NCBI RefSeq assembly: GCF_019931195.1
Contig: NZ_JAIOUO010000003.1
Location: 310,001 to 374,000, forward strand
From: Marinobacter sp. F4216
Lineage (GTDB): Bacteria; Pseudomonadota; Gammaproteobacteria; Pseudomonadales; Oleiphilaceae
Length of the DNA stretch: 64,000 nucleotides
Reading direction: 5' to 3'
Shown: positions 48,510-58,341 of the stretch, one piece after another
Layout: each line of letters starts with the position of its first letter
Numbering within the stretch: position 1 is the stretch's first letter
The notes under the pieces: generated by a model
Database searches by the model: none
What the model was told of the DNA's origin: nothing
Seen by the model: the letters and a program-made list of their open reading frames with translations, nothing else
Program-made: the position numbers and the translations under genes

Positions 48510-48884
48510 ATGCCCGAGCAAGAGGCCCAGTATACGGTTCGCAGCCTGATTTTGACGGCCGTGGTTTCCATCGTTGTAACGGTGCTCGTCCTTGAGGCCA
48601 GCGGCCGGATTGATCACTCCGACAACAAGGACCACGTTCCGGTTGGCACTTTTGAGGCCATTCACGTCAATCCGGACCAGCCCTTCCGGATGTCACACAA
48701 AGCCTCTGAACTGCACGCTACCTGCGAGAACGGGTATATGGCCATTGCCGCCGATGTCGACCCATCATTCCGCGGCATTCTGGTGGACTACAAAAACCGG
48801 GGCGTACGCTGTTACCGTCCCTCACCAACAGCCCCCTCTGTCCCCGATGCCACTGAATCCGCGGAGCCTGCTGACAATGAGTAA
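48510..48884 (+). CDS. Small single-span membrane protein between srkA and cmoA, unknown function
   Basis: I do not recognise a family. 124 residues with a single N-terminal transmembrane helix (about 11-28, SLILTAVVSIVVTVLVLE). The domain behind it has two cysteines (C73 in HATCENGY and C101 in GVRCYRPS) that could form a disulfide if periplasmic, and a Pro/Ala/Glu tail. The ribosome site is GAGG 5 nt before the ATG. Its stop overlaps the cmoA start by 8 nt (ATGAGTAA), which suggests translational coupling. Confidence 0.72.
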   Translation: MPEQEAQYTVRSLILTAVVSIVVTVLVLEASGRIDHSDNKDHVPVGTFEAIHVNPDQPFRMSHKASELHATCENGYMAIAADVDPSFRGILVDYKNRGVRCYRPSPTAPSVPDATESAEPADNE

Positions 48885-49641
48885 ACCGAAGTCTCCGGGC
48901 AAGCCACCCGAACAGGCCACCGACCGACTCTTTGCCACCGAGCGGCGACCCGACGACTTCCGCTTTGATGCATCGGTGGCTCGGGTGTTTCCCGACATGA
49001 TTCGCCGGTCAGTGCCCGGCTACACCACCATCATCCCGATGATCGAGGTGATTACCGAACAGTACGCACAGGCCGGCTCCAACTGCTACGACCTCGGCTG
49101 CTCTCTGGGCGCCTCTACGCTGGCCATGCGCCATGGCATCTCCTATCCGGACTGTGCCCTGTTCGGTGTCGACAACTCCAGCGCCATGATCGAGCGCTGC
49201 GAGCACTACATCGCCCTCGACGACAATCCGATGCCGGTCACGCTCAGGTGCGAGGACATCCTGCATACCGAGCTGAGCAATGCCTCGGTCACAACCCTGA
49301 ACTTCACCCTCCAGTTCATCGCACCGGAGGAGCGCTCAGCCCTGCTGACCCGCATTGCCAGGGCAACCCGCCCCGGAGGCGTGCTCATCCTGTCGGAAAA
49401 AATTCAGTTCGAATCCGAGCGGGAGCAAAATACGCAAACCCGGCTGCACCATGATTTCAAACGGGCCAATGGCTATTCCGATCTGGAAATCAGTCAGAAG
49501 CGGAGCGCCATTGAACGGGTACTGATACCTGAGACCCTGGCCGCTCACAAGCAGCGACTGGTCGACGCCGGATTCGACGATGTGATGGTGTGGTACCAGT
49601 GCTTCAATTTTGTCTCCATGCTGGCCATCAAGAACGGTTAA
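48877..49641 (+). CDS. cmoA: Carboxy-S-adenosyl-L-methionine synthase CmoA
   Basis: A SAM-fold enzyme that makes carboxy-SAM from SAM and prephenate for cmo5U34 wobble modification. The ATG at 48877 gives 254 residues starting MSKPKSPGKPPEQATD, close to the E. coli length; the open frame upstream is a shadow of the membrane-protein gene. The YDLGCSLGASTLAM motif I and the FTLQFIAPEER segment match the family. Followed after 15 nt by cmoB. Confidence 0.95.
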   Translation: MSKPKSPGKPPEQATDRLFATERRPDDFRFDASVARVFPDMIRRSVPGYTTIIPMIEVITEQYAQAGSNCYDLGCSLGASTLAMRHGISYPDCALFGVDNSSAMIERCEHYIALDDNPMPVTLRCEDILHTELSNASVTTLNFTLQFIAPEERSALLTRIARATRPGGVLILSEKIQFESEREQNTQTRLHHDFKRANGYSDLEISQKRSAIERVLIPETLAAHKQRLVDAGFDDVMVWYQCFNFVSMLAIKNG

Positions 49642-49656
49642 ACATCACTCGCACCC

Positions 49657-50655
49657 ATGACACACTTCGATTGGCAAACCTGTTACCAAAGGCTCTTCGA
49701 AGAGCTGACCGCCTCCAATGGCCCCCAGGCACGCTGGGCCGAGCAACTTCGCAAACAACTCACGCTCCGGTTTGAGGAACGGCCCCACGGCGACATGGTG
49801 CGCTGGCTGAACGCCCTTGACGGCCTTCCCGAGCTGCCTGAGGTCAACGGAAACCTCACTTGCCCGGCAGTAACACTGGAATCCCGGACGCCCCTCTCGT
49901 CCGCTCAACAGGAGCAGCTCGAAGCCTCGCTGAAGGGCCTGATGCCCTGGCGTAAGGGGCCATTCGATTTCTTCGGTATCCACATTGATACCGAGTGGCG
50001 TTCAGACTGGAAATGGGATCGGGTATCACCCTACCTGTCAGACCTGAGGGGCCGCCGAATCCTCGACGTTGGCTGCGGGTCAGGCTACCACTGCTGGCGA
50101 ATGCTTGGCGAAGGTGCCGGGCGGGTGATTGGCATTGACCCCGGTCTGCTCTTCCTGTTCCAGTTCCTCAGTGTCAAACGCTATCTCGGCCATGTACCGG
50201 TTGACCTGCTGCCCATTCGAATGGAGGACCTGCCGGAGAACCTGCAGGCCTTTGACACCACCTTCTCCATGGGCGTGCTCTATCACCGCCGTTCCCCTCT
50301 GGACCACTTGCTGGAACTCAAAGGCACCCTGCGCAAAGGCGGCGAACTGGTCCTGGAGACACTGGTTGTCGACGGACCCGAGGGCTACAGCCTGATGCCC
50401 GAAGACCGGTACGGCCAGATGCGTAATGTCTGGTTCCTGCCCAGCTGCGATACCCTGCTGCGCTGGCTGGACCGCACGGGATTCGAGAACGCCCGGGTGG
50501 TGGATGTCACGGAAACCACCACCGAGGAGCAACGAAGTACCGATTGGATGCGATTCAATTCGCTGAAAGACTTCCTCGATCCCGAAGACCCGACCAGAAC
50601 CATTGAAGGTTATCCGGGGCCCAAGCGGGCCACCGTCATTGCCGAAAAACCCTGA
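49657..50655 (+). CDS. cmoB: tRNA U34 carboxymethyltransferase CmoB
   Basis: Uses carboxy-SAM from CmoA to turn 5-hydroxyuridine into cmo5U at the wobble position. 332 residues. The N-terminal domain includes [27 protein letters not shown] sequence conserved in CmoB; the SAM motif is [16 protein letters not shown]. The substrate-recognition [14 protein letters not shown] segment is intact. It is the last gene before a strong bidirectional terminator facing purA. Confidence 0.97.
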   Translation: MTHFDWQTCYQRLFEELTASNGPQARWAEQLRKQLTLRFEERPHGDMVRWLNALDGLPELPEVNGNLTCPAVTLESRTPLSSAQQEQLEASLKGLMPWRKGPFDFFGIHIDTEWRSDWKWDRVSPYLSDLRGRRILDVGCGSGYHCWRMLGEGAGRVIGIDPGLLFLFQFLSVKRYLGHVPVDLLPIRMEDLPENLQAFDTTFSMGVLYHRRSPLDHLLELKGTLRKGGELVLETLVVDGPEGYSLMPEDRYGQMRNVWFLPSCDTLLRWLDRTGFENARVVDVTETTTEEQRSTDWMRFNSLKDFLDPEDPTRTIEGYPGPKRATVIAEKP

Positions 50656-50658
50656 CAC

Positions 50659-50690
50659 AAAAAAGCCGCCCCGTGGGGCGGCTTTTTTGC
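50659..50690. terminator. Bidirectional terminator between cmoB and purA
   Basis: A GC-rich stem-loop (arms about 50664-50672 and 50675-50683) is flanked by A6 on the left and T6 on the right. It serves cmoAB on the plus strand and purA on the minus strand. Confidence 0.92.
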
Positions 50691-50700
50691 TTCGGTAGAC

Positions 50701-52005
<1,305 letters not shown>

Positions 52006-52075
52006 TCAGTGCCGCTGCCCTTGGGGCAGGCATTTCATCCAAATACGTGTAATTGATGGTAGAGACCCTCGGGTC

Positions 52076-53257
52076 TCAACCGAGATTCTCAACGACCCAT
52101 TTACCATCACGCTTAACCAGGTGACGATCACAGCCTTTGACAACAGGATTCGTTCCAGCGTCCTCCGGCAAGGCACGGATAACCGAATGGTTCGCTCTCA
52201 ATTCTAGGATAGCCTCTTCCAACGCCGCATCCTCATCCGATGGCGCCCAGATGGCGCCGGCCACCTTGAAGGGACGTTCACCGAGCGACACCAGCGCCCG
52301 AATATCCAGACTGAAGCCTGTTGCCGGCCTTGCACGGCCAAAATCGCTGCCGATGGCATCGTAACGGCCGCCTTTGGCAACCGAGTCGCCATGACCGGGA
52401 ACGTAGGCGGCAAACACCAGCCCAGTGTGATAGTTGTAGCCACGAAGCTCGCAAAAATCGAAGCCAAGACTCACTTCCGGATAACTTTCTGCCAGCATTT
52501 CAGACACGCGGCTCAACTTGCCCAGCGCGGCATCCAGATCCTCCGAGAAGCCGATCAGGATGTCGCGAGCCTGCTCAAGCGCCTCGCGCCCGCCACTGAC
52601 CCGGGCAAGATCTCTCAGCCTGGCTCCGGGCGAACCTGCCTCGCAGTGTCCAAGCAGTTCATCCAGTTCCGGTACCGACTTGCGCGCCATGGCGTCAAAA
52701 ATGGCCGCCTCAGTCTCATGACCAAAGTCCGCCGCCCCCATCAGACTCTGGTAGATGGACACATGAGCGAGATCCAGGTGAATACGAGGCAGACCAGCAA
52801 CCCGCAGGCTTTCAAGCATCAACCGGATGACTTCCATATCGGCAGCCTCGGAAGCGCTGCCAAACAACTCACAGCCGGCCTGAATCGGAGTCCGGCCGGT
52901 CAGCATATGACGGGGACGGGTATGCAGCACATGACCCGCATAGCAAAGACGGGTAATGCCATCCTGTGCAAGGGTGTGAGCATCGATACGGGCAGCTTGG
53001 GGCGTCATGTCAGCCCGGACGCCCATCATCCGGCCAGTGAGCTGATCCGTCAGTTTGAAAGTCTGGAGCTGAAGATCATTACCGGTGCCGGTAAACAGCG
53101 ACTCCAGATATTCAACCAGAGGAGGTATAACCAGCTGGTAGCCCCAGCGCTGGCAGGTATCCATTACATCCCTGCGCAGGGATTCGATCCGTCCGGCCAG
53201 CGGCGGCAGAATGTCTTCCACCCCGTCCGGCAGTAACCAGCGATCAGATACTGTCAT
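52076..53257 (-). CDS. hisZ: ATP phosphoribosyltransferase regulatory subunit HisZ
   Basis: A class II histidyl-tRNA-synthetase paralogue that lacks aminoacylation and serves as regulatory subunit of short-form HisG. 393 residues, with motif 2-like GVRADMTPQAARID and CYAGHVLHTRP regions and the C-terminal YYHTG-like YNYHTGLVFAAY. The presence of HisZ implies that the genome carries the short HisG. The position next to purA is the usual one in Pseudomonas-like genomes. Confidence 0.95.
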   Translation of the reverse strand: MTVSDRWLLPDGVEDILPPLAGRIESLRRDVMDTCQRWGYQLVIPPLVEYLESLFTGTGNDLQLQTFKLTDQLTGRMMGVRADMTPQAARIDAHTLAQDGITRLCYAGHVLHTRPRHMLTGRTPIQAGCELFGSASEAADMEVIRLMLESLRVAGLPRIHLDLAHVSIYQSLMGAADFGHETEAAIFDAMARKSVPELDELLGHCEAGSPGARLRDLARVSGGREALEQARDILIGFSEDLDAALGKLSRVSEMLAESYPEVSLGFDFCELRGYNYHTGLVFAAYVPGHGDSVAKGGRYDAIGSDFGRARPATGFSLDIRALVSLGERPFKVAGAIWAPSDEDAALEEAILELRANHSVIRALPEDAGTNPVVKGCDRHLVKRDGKWVVENLG

Positions 53258-53384
53258 GAGATAACATTGTCCGTCAGACTCGCCAAGGCATACAGCCCGT
53301 TGGCGGTTACACAGGATTTAAGGCGACTCAGGGCAGTAAAACCCTGACACAAAACCGCTCGGATTTTACACGCTTGGACGACAC

Positions 53385-53416
53385 AAAAAAACCGGAATAC
53401 CGAGGTATTCCGGTTT
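53385..53416 (-). terminator. Intrinsic terminator after hflC
   Basis: A near-perfect 12-13-bp stem (53389-53401 with 53404-53415) with a minimal loop is followed on the minus strand by T7 (A-run 53385-53391). It ends the hfl transcript and separates it from hisZ-purA. Confidence 0.9.
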
Positions 53417-53434
53417 TCAACTCGGGCACGCGGT

Positions 53435-54310
53435 TTACTGGGCGCCCATAGGGTCCTTGAGGAACTTCATGAAGTCACTGTCAGAATCAATCACCATGAT
53501 ATCGCCTTTACCGGAGAAGGTCTTCTGGTAGGCCTGCAAGCTCCGATAGAAGCTGTAGAACTCAGCATCGGAACCGTACGCATCCGCATAGATGTTGGCG
53601 GCTTCCCGATCACCTTCACCGCGCGTCTCTTCCGACTCGGCAAAAGCTTCCGCAAGAACAACCGTGCGCTGACGATCCGCATCCGCACGAATGCCTTCGG
53701 CAAGCTCACGACCGCGAGAACGGAATTCCTGAGCCAGCTTTTCCCGCTCGGTGGCCATCCGACGATAGACGTTGTCGCTGACCTGGCCCGGCAGTTCGAT
53801 GGCCTTGACCCGCACGTCGAGAACCTCGATGCCAAATTCCTGGACAGAGGTTTCGTTGACACGATCCCTCAGAGCGTGCATCAGCTCATCACGCTGACCG
53901 GAGACCACCTCGTGCATGGTACGGATACCGAATTCGTCCCGCAGGCCGTTGTCCACGCGGGACAACAGCAGAGACTGGGCCCGGAACTCATCACCACCAG
54001 TCGCCCGGTAGAACTGGTCCACGTTAAGGATTTTCCAAGCAATGTAGGAATCCACATCCAGCGGCTTCTTCTCGGTGGTCAGGTACTGGCGCGAAGGCAG
54101 ATCCATGGTCAGTACCCGGATATCGAATTCCCGCACCTGATCAATCACCGGCACCTTGAAGTGAAGGCCAGCCGGGATATCAGTTTCCACCAACTCACCG
54201 AAGCGTAACAGGACACCTCGATGGGTTTCCGGAATGATATAAACACTTGAGAGAACGAGCAGGACAACAATCAGGGTGCCTGCAAGCCCCAATACACCTT
54301 TAGGTCCCAT
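53435..54310 (-). CDS. hflC: FtsH modulator HflC
   Basis: A 291-residue SPFH/prohibitin-family protein anchored by one N-terminal helix (about residues 5-27). With HflK it forms the large cage around the FtsH protease and tunes its activity. The conserved YIIPETHRGVLLRFGE, the DLPSRQYLTTEKKPLDVDSYIAW strand region and the coiled coil (about 180-270) are visible. It directly follows hflK, separated by 2 nt. Confidence 0.95.
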   Translation of the reverse strand: MGPKGVLGLAGTLIVVLLVLSSVYIIPETHRGVLLRFGELVETDIPAGLHFKVPVIDQVREFDIRVLTMDLPSRQYLTTEKKPLDVDSYIAWKILNVDQFYRATGGDEFRAQSLLLSRVDNGLRDEFGIRTMHEVVSGQRDELMHALRDRVNETSVQEFGIEVLDVRVKAIELPGQVSDNVYRRMATEREKLAQEFRSRGRELAEGIRADADRQRTVVLAEAFAESEETRGEGDREAANIYADAYGSDAEFYSFYRSLQAYQKTFSGKGDIMVIDSDSDFMKFLKDPMGAQ

Positions 54311-54312
54311 GA

Positions 54313-55515
54313 TTATCTGCTCCTCCGTCCGTTAGTCTCCTGTCTGGAGCGAAGCTCCCGGATGACCTGCTCGGTCAACTCCTGAATATCCACGTCCCCA
54401 TTTCGGTCGCCGGATGACTGGCTGTCGCCACTCCGGGAACTGCGGGGCAGCGAGGCACCCTGTGTCAGACGATCAAGTGGCAGATACATCATGTTTCCAC
54501 TGCTTTCGGTATCAACAAAGATCTTGCTGCTGTTAGAAAGTACTGATTCCAGAGCCTGCAGGTACAAACGCTCCCGGGTGACTTCCGGAGCCCGCTTATA
54601 CACTGACAGCAGTTCGGTGAAGCGAGCCGACTCACCACGAGCGCGCTCAATCGCTTCCTGCTTGTAAGCGTTAGCTTCCTCAATCATCCGCTGAGCCTGA
54701 CCACGCGCCTCAGGAACCACCTTGTTTCGATAGGTTTCGGCTTCTTCCTTCACGCGCTGTTCGTCCTCACGGGCGCGCTGAACTTCACGGAAAGCGTCCT
54801 GAACCGCGGGCGGCGGTTGTGTGCTTTCCACGTTCACCCGGACGATCTGAAGGCCCGTACCATACTCCTGAAGGAAACGCTGGAGCCGCTGCTCAACTCG
54901 CACCGCAAGCTCAGCACGCCCCTCGGTCAGAACATCGTCCAGCGACGAACTACCCACCTCGTGGCGCAACGCACTGTCGGTTGCGAAGGCAAGAGCCTGG
55001 TTCGAATCCCGTACATTCAGGACGTAAGCCTTGGCATCCTCAACCCGGTACTGCACCTGCAGATCAACGGTAACGAGGTTCTCATCCTGGGTCAGCATCT
55101 GACCGCTGGACTCGGCTGTACGCACGTTGGTAACAAGCACTTTGGTGACATCATCAATCAGCGGCACCTTGAAGCGCAGACCTGGCTCCTCGGTGCGGTT
55201 AAATTCACCGAATCGAAGGACTACTGCCCGCTCCTGCTCGTCCACCGTGTAGAAAGACTGGTAGATCACATAACCCAAGAACAGCAAAAAGCCCAGTGCC
55301 AGAACCGCACCGAATCCGCCGGAACTTCCGGAACTTCCGGAACCGCCTCCGTCGTTGCGGGAGCCTTTGCCACCCAGCATTTTGTTCAGCTTTTCGATAC
55401 CTTTCTTTAGCGCTTCGTCGAGGTCTGGCGGCCCCTGATCATCGCCGCGCCGACCTCCGCCAGTTCCCCAGGGGTCGTTGTCATTGCGATTTCCACCCGG
55501 TTCGTTCCAGGCCAT
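54313..55515 (-). CDS. hflK: FtsH modulator HflK
   Basis: The partner of HflC in the membrane-bound FtsH regulatory cage. 400 residues. The Gly/Asp/Asn-rich N-terminal extension (about 1-75, including a GSSGSSGG-like stretch) precedes the membrane helix (about 76-95, LALGFLLFLGYVIYQSF). The SPFH domain and a long coiled coil follow, and the C-terminal tail is Ser/Arg-rich. The protein contains no enzymatic motif. A stretch at 54999-55010 looks like a tRNA T-loop but is coding. Confidence 0.95.
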   Translation of the reverse strand: MAWNEPGGNRNDNDPWGTGGGRRGDDQGPPDLDEALKKGIEKLNKMLGGKGSRNDGGGSGSSGSSGGFGAVLALGFLLFLGYVIYQSFYTVDEQERAVVLRFGEFNRTEEPGLRFKVPLIDDVTKVLVTNVRTAESSGQMLTQDENLVTVDLQVQYRVEDAKAYVLNVRDSNQALAFATDSALRHEVGSSSLDDVLTEGRAELAVRVEQRLQRFLQEYGTGLQIVRVNVESTQPPPAVQDAFREVQRAREDEQRVKEEAETYRNKVVPEARGQAQRMIEEANAYKQEAIERARGESARFTELLSVYKRAPEVTRERLYLQALESVLSNSSKIFVDTESSGNMMYLPLDRLTQGASLPRSSRSGDSQSSGDRNGDVDIQELTEQVIRELRSRQETNGRRSR

Positions 55516-55593
55516 AGTGCTCTCCGTTCCTTACGTGTAGATGGCTGCAAATACTAGGGATTTATCATCGCCCCGGCAATAGCCCATGCGCTT

Positions 55594-56892
55594 TCAGGCA
55601 TGGCGATCATCAAGGCGAACCGATTCTTCATTCATTCCTGCACGGCTGAGCAACTGCCGCCAGTCACGGTTCTGCAACCGGACCTCCAGCACCGCATCGC
55701 CGGTCTCCCGGTGCTCTTCACTCAATACCGAACCCGCCTCGTGCAACAGAGCCCTCAGTTTGCCGTCTGTTGGCCCAAGCAAGACAAAATAGTGGACGAC
55801 GTCTTCGGCGAGGCGCTCCACAATCGCGTCGAACAGGTCATCGATCCCTTCGCCAGTTACCGCAGAGACCCATACCCGGATCGGGATTCCATCTTCGTTA
55901 CGATCAATCCTTGGAGAAAAACCTTCAAGCAAATCAATCTTGTTGAACACCTGAAGAACCGGAATCTCGTCCGCACCGATTTCGGCGAGCACGGATTCCA
56001 CCTGTTCGATATTGTCGTCCCTGCGGCTATCGTAGCAATCCACGACGTGCAGCAGTAAGGTCGCCTCGGTGGTTTCCTCAAGGGTTGCCCGGAAGGCTTC
56101 CACCAGTTTGTGGGGCAGGTGCCGAATGAAACCCACCGTGTCCGCCATCACTACGGGCCCGATGTCCGGGAGTTCCAACCTGCGCAGGGTTGGGTCGAGT
56201 GTGGCAAACAACTGATCAGCAGCGTATACGCTGGAGGTTGTAATTCGGTTGAACAGCGTAGATTTGCCTGCGTTGGTGTAACCGACCAGAGACACCGTCG
56301 GAATGTCAGCCCGCTGCCTGGCACGCCGCCCCTGATCACGCTGACGACGAACCTTTGCCAACCGTTTGTGGATTGACTTGATGCGCTCCCGAAGCAACCG
56401 TCGGTCGGTTTCCAGCTGGGTTTCACCCGGTCCGCGCAGGCCAATCCCGCCTTTCTGACGCTCCAGGTGTGTCCAGCCGCGAACCAGGCGTGTGGACATA
56501 TGCTCCAACTGGGCCAGCTCAACCTGCAACTTACCCTCGTGGGTGCGGGCCCGCTGAGCAAAAATGTCGAGAATAACCCCCGTGCGATCCAGCACCCGGC
56601 ACTTCAGTTCCCGTTCAATATTACGCTCCTGACTTGGGCTGAGGGCGTGATTGAACAGCACCACATCCGCCTCGTAAGCCTGGATCGCATCCCGGATTTC
56701 CTGCAGTTTTCCCTCACCCACAAAGAGGCGGGGACTTGGCTGCTTGCGGGAACCTCCTATCTGGGCCACAGGCTCCACACCGGCAGAAGTGACCAGCTCC
56801 CGGAATTCACCCGGGTCTTCAGCGTCATCGTAAGCGGTGAAATCGATATGAACCAGTACGGCGCGTTCGCCAACATCGGGACGTTCAAACAA
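55594..56892 (-). CDS. hflX: Ribosome-associated GTPase HflX
   Basis: A 50S-binding GTPase that splits stalled or heat-damaged ribosomes. 432 residues. The N-terminal HflX domain contains NHALSPSQERNIE; the G domain shows the P-loop GYTNAGKST, DTVGFIRHLP and NKID. The start is TTG (56892) with GGAG 10 nt upstream and an in-frame stop two codons before it. It lies between hfq and hflK, but a terminator-like hairpin separates it from hfq. Confidence 0.95.
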   Translation of the reverse strand: MFERPDVGERAVLVHIDFTAYDDAEDPGEFRELVTSAGVEPVAQIGGSRKQPSPRLFVGEGKLQEIRDAIQAYEADVVLFNHALSPSQERNIERELKCRVLDRTGVILDIFAQRARTHEGKLQVELAQLEHMSTRLVRGWTHLERQKGGIGLRGPGETQLETDRRLLRERIKSIHKRLAKVRRQRDQGRRARQRADIPTVSLVGYTNAGKSTLFNRITTSSVYAADQLFATLDPTLRRLELPDIGPVVMADTVGFIRHLPHKLVEAFRATLEETTEATLLLHVVDCYDSRRDDNIEQVESVLAEIGADEIPVLQVFNKIDLLEGFSPRIDRNEDGIPIRVWVSAVTGEGIDDLFDAIVERLAEDVVHYFVLLGPTDGKLRALLHEAGSVLSEEHRETGDAVLEVRLQNRDWRQLLSRAGMNEESVRLDDRHA

Positions 56893-56930
56893 ACCAATTC
56901 AACTCCGGTGGAAACATTTCAACGGGCTAT

Positions 56931-56983
56931 AAAAACAAACACCCGCGTCCTTGGAACCCTGAGGTTCGTCGGAAACGCGGGTG
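56931..56983 (-). terminator. Terminator or attenuator between hfq and hflX
   Basis: On the minus strand a 9-bp outer stem (56983-56975 with 56948-56940), with a second internal stem, is followed by a T-rich run (TTTGTTTTT, 56939-56931). It starts about 25 nt after the hfq stop. It would release most hfq transcripts before hflX, or act as a partial terminator. Confidence 0.78.
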
Positions 56984-57007
56984 GCGATCTTCGGGCGGTC
57001 TGACAAT

Positions 57008-57259
57008 TCAGTCTTCAGACTCACCCTCGCCTGCCGTGCCCTGCTGCGGCAGGCGAACATTGCGCGCCGGCACGACAGTGGAAATGGCATGCTTGTAGAC
57101 CATCTGGCTGACAGTGTTTTTCAGCAAAATCACGAACTGATCGAAAGATTCAATCTGGCCCTGGAGTTTAATACCGTTCACCAGGAAGATGGATACCGGC
57201 ACGCGCTCCTTGCGCAAGGCATTCAGGTAAGGGTCTTGTAACGAGTGCCCTTTTGACAT
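57008..57259 (-). CDS. hfq: RNA chaperone Hfq
   Basis: The hexameric Sm-like RNA chaperone for small RNA-mRNA pairing. 83 residues. The Sm1 region includes [20 protein letters not shown], the Sm2 motif is YKHAIST, and the distal-face Q8 and proximal K/F residues are kept ([16 protein letters not shown]). The C-terminal tail is short (about 17 residues), similar to Pseudomonas and shorter than E. coli. 20 nt after miaA, which often supplies its promoters. Confidence 0.97.
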   Translation of the reverse strand: MSKGHSLQDPYLNALRKERVPVSIFLVNGIKLQGQIESFDQFVILLKNTVSQMVYKHAISTVVPARNVRLPQQGTAGEGESED

Positions 57260-57279
57260 GGGTGTTCTCCTGTTTTTAG

Positions 57280-58338
57280 TTAATTCAGATCGTCATCGTC
57301 AATTTTAAAAGTGGTGCGAAGCCCGATGTTTTTCAAGGCAGTCTCGGTGATCTTTGGGTCCCCGCTGTCGAGCCAGAACACATCCGACCACTTCCGCAAC
57401 CAGGTCATCTGGCGCTTGGCCAGCTGCCGGGTTGCAGCAACCCCCTTGTTCACAAACGCGTCATAGTCAACGTTGCCGGCCAGGAAATCCCAGGCCTGCC
57501 GGTAACCGACACAGCGCATGGAGGGAAGATCGGGATGCAAATCCCCCCTCGCCATCAGTGAACGCACCTCATCAAGGAAGCCATGCTCCAGCATGTTTAA
57601 AAACCGCTGATGAATCCTTTCATGAAGCTGGCTCCGCGTTGACGGGGCTACAGCCAGCTGAATAACAGTATACGGTAGCTCTTCGGATTCGTCTGCCTGC
57701 CACTGGGTGAAATAGGTGAAATCCTCAACCCCATCTCGCTGATTTTGTGATGGATTGGCGAATTCAGCCTGCCAGAAGGATGAAATCGGCTTGCCGGTCA
57801 GGCGGTAGACCTCCAGCGCCCGCATCAGCCTCTGGCGGTTATTGGGGTGAATCAGGCGGGCAGCAACCGGGTCGTACAGCTCGAGCTCCCCGTGCAAGGC
57901 CTGCCAGCCTTTCTCCTCCGCTTCCTGCTGGATCGCGTGGCGGATTTCCGGACTGGCCGACGGTAAGCGTGACATACCGTGCAGCAGGGCCTTGTAGTAC
58001 ATCATGGTGCCGCCCACCAGCAGCGGAATGCGTCCGGCTGCACTGATGGCCGACATTTCCGCCAGGGCATCCCGGCGAAAATCCGCGGCTGAATAGGTTT
58101 CGGCCGGATCACAGATATCGATCAAACGGTGGGGAGCGGCCGCCAGCTCCTCGGCACTGGGCTTGGCGGTCCCGATATCCATGGTTCGGTAGATCAGGGC
58201 CGAGTCCACGCTGATGATGTCGCAGGGCAGTCGCTTACAAAGCTCGATGGCCAGATCGGTCTTGCCCGAAGCCGTGGGCCCCATCAGGAAGATGGCGGGC
58301 GGCTTCTGGGTAGAGTTGGCCCCGTTCTCGTGCGCCAT
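57280..58338 (-). CDS. miaA: tRNA dimethylallyltransferase MiaA
   Basis: Adds the dimethylallyl group to A37 of tRNAs reading UNN codons, providing the substrate for MiaB (25421). 352 residues. P-loop [11 protein letters not shown], the [17 protein letters not shown] segment and [12 protein letters not shown] are diagnostic. It is followed by hfq and preceded by mutL with a 3-nt gap, the universal gammaproteobacterial order. The C-terminus extends a little past the usual end with a short acidic tail. Confidence 0.97.
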   Translation of the reverse strand: MAHENGANSTQKPPAIFLMGPTASGKTDLAIELCKRLPCDIISVDSALIYRTMDIGTAKPSAEELAAAPHRLIDICDPAETYSAADFRRDALAEMSAISAAGRIPLLVGGTMMYYKALLHGMSRLPSASPEIRHAIQQEAEEKGWQALHGELELYDPVAARLIHPNNRQRLMRALEVYRLTGKPISSFWQAEFANPSQNQRDGVEDFTYFTQWQADESEELPYTVIQLAVAPSTRSQLHERIHQRFLNMLEHGFLDEVRSLMARGDLHPDLPSMRCVGYRQAWDFLAGNVDYDAFVNKGVAATRQLAKRQMTWLRKWSDVFWLDSGDPKITETALKNIGLRTTFKIDDDDLN

Positions 58339-58341
58339 AGG

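Noticed and set aside
54999-55010. A GGTTCGAATCCC string that resembles a tRNA T-loop
   Set aside because: It lies in the middle of hflK, reads as normal coding sequence there, and no acceptor stem, D-arm or anticodon arm can be built around it.
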